Shown: positions 57,601-64,000 of the stretch, piece after piece | Position numbering within the stretch: the stretch's first letter is position 1 | Layout of the letters: each line of letters begins with the position of its first letter | DNA from: Desulfotomaculum sp. | GTDB lineage: Bacteria > Bacillota > Desulfotomaculia > Desulfotomaculales > Desulfallaceae | NCBI GenBank assembly: GCA_016841675.1 | Contig: JAENYQ010000001.1 | Location: 100,291-164,290, forward strand | Reading direction: 5' to 3' | DNA: 64,000 nucleotides | The notes under the pieces: generated by a model | Seen by the model: the letters and a program-made list of their open reading frames with translations, nothing else | What the model was told of the DNA's origin: nothing | The model's database searches: none | Program-made: the position numbers and the translations under genes

Positions 57601-58984
57601 GGGCGTATATTCCGTAGAGCAACAAATAGCGGCCCTGCATCGGCTGGCAACCGTTAAAAAACTCACTACCGAAGAACAGCGACAACTTGACATGCAAAGC
57701 TTTAACCTTTACAAAAAATTAATCGGTGACCAAGTTTCTCAGGTTCAAAAAGCTTACCAAAGTCGTTTAAATATAATCGAAGATCATTACCGGGATCGTT
57801 TAAAGACGATTGAAGATGAAGCGGACGCCGAAATTGCCATCATTCAGCGTCGCATAGATGCTTTAGATGAGGAAGATAACCTTAACGACCGCGAAGAGGC
57901 TCGTACTGAACATGATGAAAAAATTAAAAGCCTCATCGAAGAACAGCAATACCACGAACTGCGTACTGGCATTGAACATGAAAAATCGCTTGCCGATATT
58001 AAAAAGCAGATAGATGAGGAAAACCGTCGCTGGGAAGCGCAGCAACAAGATTGGCAGCGAGAAGATGAAAAACGCAATCTTCAAGAACAAATTGACGACA
58101 TCAAAGATGCCAACGATGAAAAGAAGCAAGAACTTGAAGATTATTACAATGACGCTAAAGCTGAACTTGAAGATTATTACAATGACGCCATGGATGTTAT
58201 GAACGATGCTACCCAGGATATGCTTGCCGGCCTAGCCGCCACCGATGGGGCATGGTTTGAGCAAGGCAAAAAATGGATTGAAAAATTAATCCAAGGTATG
58301 GAAGATGGCGGCGTGAATTTGCCAGGTGGGTTTGATGATTTCTGGGATGATGTGAAAGATGAGTCCAGCAAATTGCCGACCAATGATAGCGAAAAAGACG
58401 ATGACAACAAGGGCTCATCTCCCGGCGGTGCCACATCTGGTTGGCAAATTTTCACTAACTCTTCCGGATTTAAATACAAAGTATCCCCGGATGGGAATAT
58501 TTTTAAAAACATCAACGATGGTCGTGGGGATGTTTATGTTCCAGCATCAAACTATAAATATCTTGAAAATGACCCCGCCGGCATTAAGGCGCTGGCCGCC
58601 GCTAAAGCGGTAAAAAGTTACGATATTGGTGGTTCTATCCTATACGACCAAATAGCGCAACTGCATGCCAATGAATATGTATTAAATGCTCGAACTGTGG
58701 ACAAGCTTGGCGGTATGGATAATGTGGAAAAGTTGGTGGCGAAGGTTCAGAATCCCAATTGGGACGCACCAAACATGTCCACTGGGGGGATGTATTCTGG
58801 TGGTATGGTATTGTTTGACCGGGCAGCAGATCGCATCGTGGCGGCCATTGAGGGACGCATGGGCATCAGTTTTGATAAGCTAGTTAATATTGAGCATGTT
58901 GGCTTTGAGGATGAAGCAGACATGGAAATATTTAATCGAAGTTTGGCCAGGAACGTAAGAACTTTGTCTGTGGGGCGTGGTTAG
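54659..58984 (+). CDS. tape measure protein, 1441 aa
   Basis: ATG after AGGGGGTG. Domain order: an N-terminal Gln/Lys-rich coiled coil (about 70-170), the TP901-type core (about 180-500, with LHDSSG-like NSILSFMQRNTALDTFEKMG), hydrophobic segments (about 555-640, NPMVLVIGGIAALTAAVIAY), a Thr/Asn/Pro-rich linker (about 815-850), and a long charged coiled coil (about 1025-1180) with a duplicated ELEDYYNDA. The length predicts a tail of roughly 200 nm by the usual 1.5 A per residue rule. It sets tail length and helps DNA entry. Confidence 0.88.
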   Translation: MPTTTGTTTGNTTKLLGSLMFNLAPLEANMRRVDMITRYMSQAAERVGRNFRQANFLSIDPQNLAMQERLVKLKNTEALTQQRIATAKLKEAQTNKVNLQVEIQRATIQQKYAQAGQMALRTKQMEADLQNKLAVAENRRLQIAMQRLKIEQQMRILAQQQQGGAGGTGGQDYTILGGLEHRMGWFFSSMMLFGSGAVLSGISKAMGDVEMGMIEIARIQDDVTFNFEEMRQSLIDLGKEYGQQWSVVHDIALRWSQAGLDTRDTLEATRASLLALNTAELDAQQSTVSLIGIMSQWDLEVTDLQGVIDKINITADNFVVTSQDLVDGLLRSSGSARVLGMSLEETIAILTAMREASGRTGREVGNALNSILSFMQRNTALDTFEKMGINVWADETKTQFRNLIEIFDQVAVGWGTMGDELKDGFVQAANEAGLFTEEMAGVVGAQEEWDDLQKRDVSQAMAGIYRRNYLLALLQNWSTVQEVLNGLVDAQGYSLRENERTMEAYQKRVEALRMAITELAVAIGDAGLLDTMKGLVDGTREGVEAFRELPQPVQESIIALLGISAALMGVNLIFRVFLGMGIGGMLINLAARIAGVTASTLGLSAALNILAKNPMVLVIGGIAALTAAVIAYNSHQAKAVENAKEAASDAITHSNNISNLAKRYEELSEKVNLNESEQTELQNTMNALAEIFPGIVAQWDAQGNAILFNNDALRDNIALAKEAAAANARDFYVKAMDKKSSIEKKINSLKSVEDAMTAPGAIPTDLKAAPLPIINPKEMAKLRDELDAAKRDIETGLGLVNQTYIGDYAWYGDSGKGSGGGSANNSKTNNTTPKPTTPNTATPNVGALDFLNNLEIQAQRAGQALEYNKLMLNLLTNAIGDGIPTTQQMANVTQNYNGQIELLTQHQSILAKENTLLTAKINSTGDITGELTNKLLDNKNAILQDQLQIGSLRKEMADFQSTIDNINFDQANAALQHWTSMGVYSVEQQIAALHRLATVKKLTTEEQRQLDMQSFNLYKKLIGDQVSQVQKAYQSRLNIIEDHYRDRLKTIEDEADAEIAIIQRRIDALDEEDNLNDREEARTEHDEKIKSLIEEQQYHELRTGIEHEKSLADIKKQIDEENRRWEAQQQDWQREDEKRNLQEQIDDIKDANDEKKQELEDYYNDAKAELEDYYNDAMDVMNDATQDMLAGLAATDGAWFEQGKKWIEKLIQGMEDGGVNLPGGFDDFWDDVKDESSKLPTNDSEKDDDNKGSSPGGATSGWQIFTNSSGFKYKVSPDGNIFKNINDGRGDVYVPASNYKYLENDPAGIKALAAAKAVKSYDIGGSILYDQIAQLHANEYVLNARTVDKLGGMDNVEKLVAKVQNPNWDAPNMSTGGMYSGGMVLFDRAADRIVAAIEGRMGISFDKLVNIEHVGFEDEADMEIFNRSLARNVRTLSVGRG

Positions 58985-58985
58985 T

Positions 58986-59705
58986 ATGGCATTAATTGTA
59001 AACGCTAGTAAAATATTAGAACCGTTTACTGATGTTTACGTTATCAAAGATAGCAGATTTGAAATGCTCCCCGGTGTCAGGGAATACACAGAGGCAATTC
59101 CCGGGCGACACGGGGAGATTGATTTTGGTATGGAGTTTGGTCCCAGAGCGATAGAGCTTCGTTGCGTGGTTGAAGTTATTTATGCGCAACAACTTGCTAA
59201 GATGCGCGAAATAGCGGGGCAAATTAATCCATTAAACGGGGAACATGAATTAACTTTTGCTGATGACCCCGGGAAAATTTACAAAGTGAAATATGCTGGC
59301 AGTATGGCGATGGATAGTCTTAAAAGGAATGTTACGTGGATGGAGTTTGTTTTACCGTTTAAGATGAAAGATCCATTCATTTATAGCGACACAGGAAAGT
59401 CTTTAGTTGGTAGCGGCACTATTGCTAACGATGGAACGGTGGAAACGCCGCTGATAGTAGAAATTAAAGGCGATGTTACCAACCCTGGTGTTGATATTGG
59501 CAGTACTACTTTGACTTATATAGGTACAGTAACAACTTCGGATACGCTTATTATTGATACCGGCAAAAAAATTGTTACCTTTAATGGTGTTAATGCCTTG
59601 GCGAATTATGGTGGTGGCTTTCCCAAACTATCGCCTGGAAATACGACAGTAGTGGCGACCGATGCAGGAATAACGACATTTAAGTGGGTAGATAGATGGT
59701 TGTAA
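58986..59705 (+). CDS. distal tail protein (Dit)
   Basis: ATG 58986; the frame also runs back to GTG 58977 at the tape measure end. The product (239 aa) has LPGVREYTEAIPGRHGEIDFGMEFGPR (EYTEAIPGRHGEIDFG shown), the Dit-family N-terminal pattern, then a galectin-like C-terminal half (TPLIVEIKGDVTNPGV). Dit hexamers join the tail tube to the tip and Tal. Its position right after the tape measure is standard. Confidence 0.8.
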   Translation: MALIVNASKILEPFTDVYVIKDSRFEMLPGVREYTEAIPGRHGEIDFGMEFGPRAIELRCVVEVIYAQQLAKMREIAGQINPLNGEHELTFADDPGKIYKVKYAGSMAMDSLKRNVTWMEFVLPFKMKDPFIYSDTGKSLVGSGTIANDGTVETPLIVEIKGDVTNPGVDIGSTTLTYIGTVTTSDTLIIDTGKKIVTFNGVNALANYGGGFPKLSPGNTTVVATDAGITTFKWVDRWL

Positions 59706-59731
59706 GATTTCAGGATAAGGTCGGTGATTAA

Positions 59732-62644
59732 ATGCCATTTCGAATACCTGAACATATAGAAATACGCGATGTCGCCGGTAATGCGGTGGCATTTTTATCC
59801 CCTGACACAGATGGATTAAAAGAGTGTTGGGTTGATATTGAATTAAATCATTCCTCTACTCTTACATTTTCATTACCTAAACAATCTGCAAAGTGGGCTT
59901 ATATTTCCAGTAATTTTAGGATAATTGCTAACGGCAGGGAATATGCAATCTTGAATCCCGATGCAATTACCGACACCAGAGATGGTAAAAAACTTTTTGG
60001 CAAGGTAAGTGCCAACGAGTGTTGGAATCTATTGCGCAAGGAATTCGTTACCGTTTCTAACGATCCTGCCAGTGCCAATCCACCATGGAGTGCTGTTATT
60101 ATACTTTCCGGCGGGGTTGCTGCTGGTGGATATGCACAAGGTAGCGCCGGCAGTGCTTTTACATATTTACTCCAAGGGACGGAATGGAGTGTGGGTGTTG
60201 TAGATGTTAGTGGTACCCACGATTTAGAGAATGAGAAAGAGTCCATCCTTGCTAATATTAACAAAGTGCAAGAAATATGGGGCGGCATCTTATTGTGGGA
60301 CAGTTTAAATAAAACCGTTTCCCTGCGTGATGAATCTCTATGGCAGGAGTATAAGGGTTTTCAAATTAGGTATGCCAAAAACTTGAAGCATATTGAGAGA
60401 ACCATAGATAACGATATTGTTACCAGGCTTTATCCTTTTGGTGCTGACGATCTGGACATTTCCACGGTTAATGGTGGAGAACTTTACCTTGAAAATTTTC
60501 AATCTGCCAATAACATTTATGAGGACATTTATACAAACCAGGATATAACCACCCCGCAAGAGCTTAAGGACAAGGGCACTGAGGTCCTGGATAAGCTATC
60601 AAAACCGCGCAACAATTACCGGGTTGAGATGGTTGATATTCGCTCTCTACCAGAATGGAATCATGAAGATTTAAGCGTTGGCGACATGGCCGATGTTATT
60701 GACGATGATGTGGGTATAGATGCAAGGGCTCGGATTATCCGTCACAAATATAATGTTTTTCAACCATGGTTGTGTGAACTTGAAATTGGCGATCCAATAG
60801 AAAAGTTAGATTCTATACTTTCTGATTCTAGGAATGCCGCCGAGTACATTAAGCGTATATTAAGACCCAATGCCGGTGTTGGCAATATTTTAAAAGGGAT
60901 AATTAACACCCTGGCTACTGAAATTAACGATTCCCGGGGTAGTTACACCCTTGTTGATGGCGTATCAACATGGTTCGAGCGAGATATAGAAGGCGAGCTA
61001 ACCGGCAGTTTGTTAAGAATTACCCCGGAAGGGCTTATTATTTCATCCGATGGTGGGCAAACATGGGAACTTGCCATTAGTGGGTCCGGGGGCGTTAACG
61101 CCTCGGTCATGCGAACTGGGCTATTGTCCGCTTCTGTTGTACAGGTAGGTGCAGATACCACCTTTGAATCAGGTTATGACCCAACATTAATTTCACCAGA
61201 TAAAGTTAATCCTTATTTTGAAAAGGATTTAAAGTGTTGGTCTGCTTCTTATAGTGGTGAGAACCCAAATGAATTAACCTTAGGCTCTATCATTAGTGGT
61301 GTTGGTTCTTGGGGTTCTAAGGTATGGGAACATACCGGAGATAGAAGAATTTTCTACAGGGAAGCTATTCCCATAAATACAAGCAAAGCATATAAAGGTA
61401 GGTTTAAAGTACGACAAACTGTGAACTCATCCGTAGCTGGAACTTCACGCACATATGCAGGTGTTGTATGTTTAGATGCTAATTATCAATACATTATTTA
61501 TAGGTGGTTTATTGCTAATTCACAAACGATAACCGTTGCTAATGGTTGGAAAATATTTGATGGTATAATAAGTGGTGAGGGTACTGCTATTAATACTTTT
61601 CCTGCTGGTACTAAATATGTTCGCCCTGTATTCTTAATTAATTACCAAAGTGGGGATGGAACCGCCCAGGCCGATGGTTTGGAGTTTTTTGATGTTACTG
61701 AAGCTAATGATGCTCAAAATAATTTAGATTCCCATAGTGGTTTACAATCTCCACACAACCTACCTTCTTACTGTAAAATGCAATCAGATGGATTTAAGGT
61801 TTTTGACAGTAGTGATAACCTACGTTGCCATATGGGGCAATATGTGGCAGGGAAATATGGTATTAAGATAATTGATGGTGAAATTTATGCAACAACTTTT
61901 CAATCTGGTGCTGAAGGTGCTACTGATTACGTGCAAATTGGTTCAGGGTGGCAGCCGGTAAGAATAGTAAAAGATGATGTAGAGCAATTAATTATATTTA
62001 GTGATAATATTTGGGGGGCATTTATCGAATGGTCGCATCCTGATTATGGTAGGATGGGACTAATCAACACATTTAATGATGCGCTTGGCAGAGGTTTAAG
62101 ATTAAGCGCTGAGGATAATTACACAGCAGGTAGGACGTTATTGTTAGATGCTAATTTTGTCCAGACCAATTCATCCTATGTTTATTTGGACTATTATATG
62201 GGGGATGTGGATGTAACTGTATGGGGTAATTTTTATGTTACTGATTACAAGGATTGCATGGTGGAAACCGTTAATTATGGTACACGATTTTTAACCGCCC
62301 GTGAATCTCCCGAAGTAAAGTTTATAGATGAGGGCAAAGCGCAACTTACCCAAGGTCAATGTCGAATTAACATTGATCCTATTTTTATTGATTGCGTTGA
62401 ACCGGATACAATAACAACGCCATGGTTGATTCAGCTTACACCATATGCTGATATAAATATTTACGTTGCCGAGATTGGGGTTAATTATATTATTGTACAG
62501 GAACGGACTGGTGGCACTTCTGATGTCCCCTTTGCGTGGTCCTTATCAGCTTTTAGGAAAGGGTTTACTGAACGGTTTAGAACAAGGGATGAAGATGATT
62601 TATTAACTTCCGATTGGGAAGATACTATTACGGAGGGGATTTAA
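59732..62644 (+). CDS. tail tip / Tal-like protein with receptor-binding C-terminus, 970 aa
   Basis: ATG after AAGGTCGGTG. The N-terminal about 370 residues match the phage minor structural (Tal/gp27-like) family: WVDIELNHSSTLTFSLPKQS, then NVQEIWGGIL-like NINKVQEIWGGIL and a KLSKPRNNYRVEMVDI. The rest is beta-rich with Gly/Asn/Tyr-rich segments like side-fibre or carbohydrate-binding domains. It caps the tail and opens on host contact. The following small gene overlaps its stop (TAATG). Confidence 0.8.
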   Translation: MPFRIPEHIEIRDVAGNAVAFLSPDTDGLKECWVDIELNHSSTLTFSLPKQSAKWAYISSNFRIIANGREYAILNPDAITDTRDGKKLFGKVSANECWNLLRKEFVTVSNDPASANPPWSAVIILSGGVAAGGYAQGSAGSAFTYLLQGTEWSVGVVDVSGTHDLENEKESILANINKVQEIWGGILLWDSLNKTVSLRDESLWQEYKGFQIRYAKNLKHIERTIDNDIVTRLYPFGADDLDISTVNGGELYLENFQSANNIYEDIYTNQDITTPQELKDKGTEVLDKLSKPRNNYRVEMVDIRSLPEWNHEDLSVGDMADVIDDDVGIDARARIIRHKYNVFQPWLCELEIGDPIEKLDSILSDSRNAAEYIKRILRPNAGVGNILKGIINTLATEINDSRGSYTLVDGVSTWFERDIEGELTGSLLRITPEGLIISSDGGQTWELAISGSGGVNASVMRTGLLSASVVQVGADTTFESGYDPTLISPDKVNPYFEKDLKCWSASYSGENPNELTLGSIISGVGSWGSKVWEHTGDRRIFYREAIPINTSKAYKGRFKVRQTVNSSVAGTSRTYAGVVCLDANYQYIIYRWFIANSQTITVANGWKIFDGIISGEGTAINTFPAGTKYVRPVFLINYQSGDGTAQADGLEFFDVTEANDAQNNLDSHSGLQSPHNLPSYCKMQSDGFKVFDSSDNLRCHMGQYVAGKYGIKIIDGEIYATTFQSGAEGATDYVQIGSGWQPVRIVKDDVEQLIIFSDNIWGAFIEWSHPDYGRMGLINTFNDALGRGLRLSAEDNYTAGRTLLLDANFVQTNSSYVYLDYYMGDVDVTVWGNFYVTDYKDCMVETVNYGTRFLTARESPEVKFIDEGKAQLTQGQCRINIDPIFIDCVEPDTITTPWLIQLTPYADINIYVAEIGVNYIIVQERTGGTSDVPFAWSLSAFRKGFTERFRTRDEDDLLTSDWEDTITEGI

Positions 62645-62874
62645 TGGGTACGGGTAACATTAAAAAAAAGAATATTAATTTTGATGCTACTGCGAACAAA
62701 TTTGTTATAACTTCAGAGGAAATTATTGACACAAAGGATAATGGTAGCCTGGACGACCTTGAAAAAAACTTGCATAAAGAACTACAACAAATCGTGAATG
62801 AGGTAAAGGCCCATAAAGCTAGGGCTATGGAGATAAGGAAAATAATTCAATTAATCAGACAGAGTAAGGAATAA
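62644..62874 (+). CDS. small tail-tip associated protein, 76 aa
   Basis: ATG overlaps the Tal stop codon and has ACGGAGGGG upstream. The product is helical and basic/acidic (LDDLEKNLHKELQQIVNEVK). It may be a chaperone or a fibre attachment piece; the family is unknown. Confidence 0.6.
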   Translation: MGTGNIKKKNINFDATANKFVITSEEIIDTKDNGSLDDLEKNLHKELQQIVNEVKAHKARAMEIRKIIQLIRQSKE

Positions 62875-62888
62875 ATAACAAAAAAGAG

Positions 62889-62973
62889 GTGAAACTTAAT
62901 GTAGTATGGTATGACAGATGAGCAATGTGCTGCCGAGGTTGGCACGCAAGTTAAAGAGGTAGAATGTAAATAA
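62889..62973 (+). pseudogene. degenerate XkdX-like short gene
   Basis: GAGGTG starts VKLNVVWYDR then TGA. In the next frame ATG 62911 reads MTDEQCAAEVGTQVKEVECK to TAA 62973. Joined with a frameshift the two give a WYDR.MTDEQC pattern similar to the tiny XkdX proteins that follow tail-tip genes in Firmicutes phages. It may be a frameshifted remnant or two tiny ORFs. Confidence 0.35.
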
Positions 62974-63050
62974 ACTAAATAAAATCATTTTAAATGTACT
63001 ACACTGAAGGCGTCTGGAAGAATTGATAGTTTTAAATGAAGAAAATTAAA

Positions 63051-63071
63051 AGCGGGGAAATTCCCCCCGCT
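63051..63071. terminator. hairpin between convergent transcripts
   Basis: AGCGGGG and CCCCGCT form a 7-bp stem with AT-rich flanks on both sides, between the tail-tip genes and the leftward secreted protein gene. Confidence 0.65.
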
Positions 63072-63816
63072 AAGTTATAAATTTTAGAATTAAAAAATTA
63101 ATTAACCATTCCGGAGTGTGAATTTTAAAAATCCAAAATAACTTATTTTTTTCTTCATCATCTAAATAATATCCCTGCGTGGTGATATTTTTACTTACTT
63201 TTTTATCGCTTGAACTGATAGTTTTATTTTTATTTTGATCGTTTTGCATAAGAGCGTCTATATTTTCAGGCAAATATTTTTCTATCCAAATGTCGTTATC
63301 GCTGAAACCATCACTATAATTACTCATAATTGGTTCGTTATTTAAGCATTCCCTGAGTCCGTTAACTATAGCAAACATGGTTTTATCTTTATCGGGGCCG
63401 TAAGTCCAGGTACGAACTGTATTTATATCTTGCTCAATGCCACTTATTGACACGGCATTATGCGGATAGTACATGTTGCGAATTTGAAATACGAAACGTG
63501 TTAGCTTATTTCTTACTGAAGAGATGGTCTGTGAGTTGATATTGTGCGTGTTTATAACAAGATTTTGGTTATCTCCGGTGTAAGTATAAGAAGTTACAGT
63601 ATTTTGATTTAAATATGTGATGTCTATTATACTTTGATTAAGATGCTCACCGCTATAGTTTCCGGTTAATTCAACTCGATCCCGTTCGGTTTTTGCGTTT
63701 TCAAGAACTTTCATGTGTATGTCTCCATCGCTTAACGCAAATGCCGGACTAGCGCCAATAAACATCATCACCAAGACCAGCGCCAGCGCGAGTTTTTGTT
63801 TCTGTAACTTCCGCAT
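63070..63816 (-). CDS. secreted cargo protein (moron), 248 aa
   Basis: ATG with AAAAGGGAGGG upstream. A clear signal peptide is present: MRKLQKQK, then a hydrophobic core (LALALVLVMMFIGA) and SPAFALS cleavage. The mature part is Asn/Thr/Ser-rich with no cysteine pair motif and a hydrophobic C-terminus (PEWLINFLILKF). Opposite orientation, low GC and a terminator at its end mark it as cargo. A secreted or surface protein of unknown role. Confidence 0.65.
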   Translation of the reverse strand: MRKLQKQKLALALVLVMMFIGASPAFALSDGDIHMKVLENAKTERDRVELTGNYSGEHLNQSIIDITYLNQNTVTSYTYTGDNQNLVINTHNINSQTISSVRNKLTRFVFQIRNMYYPHNAVSISGIEQDINTVRTWTYGPDKDKTMFAIVNGLRECLNNEPIMSNYSDGFSDNDIWIEKYLPENIDALMQNDQNKNKTISSSDKKVSKNITTQGYYLDDEEKNKLFWIFKIHTPEWLINFLILKFIT

Positions 63817-63856
63817 AAGTATCCCTCCCTTTTGAAGAATTTTACCACAAAAGGGG

Positions 63857-63934
63857 ATGCTGATGCTGTCTAATTTTGCAGAACTAAGCGTCGCGGTGGG
63901 CGTCTTTTTTGTGTATGGGTATGGATGCGGTTGA
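63857..63934 (+). CDS. possible small membrane peptide, 25 aa
   Basis: AAAAGGGG precedes ATG 63857 (or 63863). The product MLMLSNFAELSVAVGVFFVY is hydrophobic with a short end. It may be a truncated holin-like gene, but the length is too short for a call. Confidence 0.3.
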   Translation: MLMLSNFAELSVAVGVFFVYGYGCG

Positions 63935-63987
63935 CGCGCATGGGTTATTACATGTGAAATAATTTTATTTGGTTACCGGAGGTGGGG

Positions 63988-64000
63988 ATGGTGGACCACG
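63988..64000 (+). CDS. start of a gene cut by the right edge
   Basis: GGAGGTGGGG directly precedes ATG 63988, which reads MVDH before the edge. Only the start is visible; a lysis or fibre gene is likely from position. Confidence 0.35.

Overview
The window is a continuous stretch of a large, tailed, double-stranded DNA phage or prophage genome with siphovirus organisation (long tape measure, Dit/Tal tail tip). Strong Shine-Dalgarno sites, frequent TTG/GTG starts, YopX- and ArpU-like genes and the Dit/Tal tip suggest a Gram-positive, probably clostridial (Firmicutes) host. That host call is inference from gene style, not from a host gene. No ribosomal RNA and no clear host chromosome gene is present. 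The genome appears to continue past both edges.

Left part (571-28264, + strand): an early and replication block. It holds a Rad50/SbcC-type ATPase split into two genes, its SbcD-like nuclease partner, a SNF2-type helicase, two DNA methyltransferases and several HNH-type genes. Nucleotide metabolism genes are a dCMP deaminase carrying an intein, a dNMP kinase and an archaeal-type thymidylate synthase. Replication genes are a primase-helicase, a RecD2-like helicase, a sliding clamp and a RuvC-like resolvase. A 320-bp cluster of about 14 copies of a GTAGGAAA/TTTCCTAC element lies between the primase-helicase and the RecD2-like helicase and is a candidate origin. The block closes with an ArpU-like regulator and a bidirectional terminator.

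Middle part (28381-35126, mostly - strand): a tyrosine recombinase, then many small accessory genes, each with a strong ribosome binding site. They include an LPD29-domain protein and several small Cys-rich proteins. Embedded among them is an approximately 830-nt gene-free stretch (32761-33590) full of nested helices and a predicted pseudoknot. It is a candidate giant structured phage RNA of the size of GOLLD or ROOL. A second structured leader lies just behind the operon promoter, and a + strand promoter-terminator unit at 29641-29797 could encode a small RNA.

Right part (35262-64000, + strand): packaging and virion genes. In order: terS, terL, portal, protease with nested scaffold, decoration protein, capsid, connectors, a diversity-generating retroelement (DGR), tail terminator, tail tube, chaperones with a likely frameshift, tape measure, Dit and Tal.

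The DGR (47417-50418) is the clearest special system. A variable protein ends in a 117-bp variable repeat. The template repeat lies 100 bp downstream of the protein's stop and differs from the variable repeat at 15 positions. Every one of these is an adenine in the template, and every one lies in the first two bases of an AAC/AAT codon. A reverse transcriptase with the DGR-type IGxxxSQ and YMDD motifs follows. An 8-bp-stem, 4-nt-loop hairpin sits just after the variable repeat. A XerC-like integrase next to it is interrupted by a single in-frame stop just before its last two catalytic residues. Two - strand cargo genes (54081-54551, 63070-63816) encode a membrane-anchored and a secreted protein.
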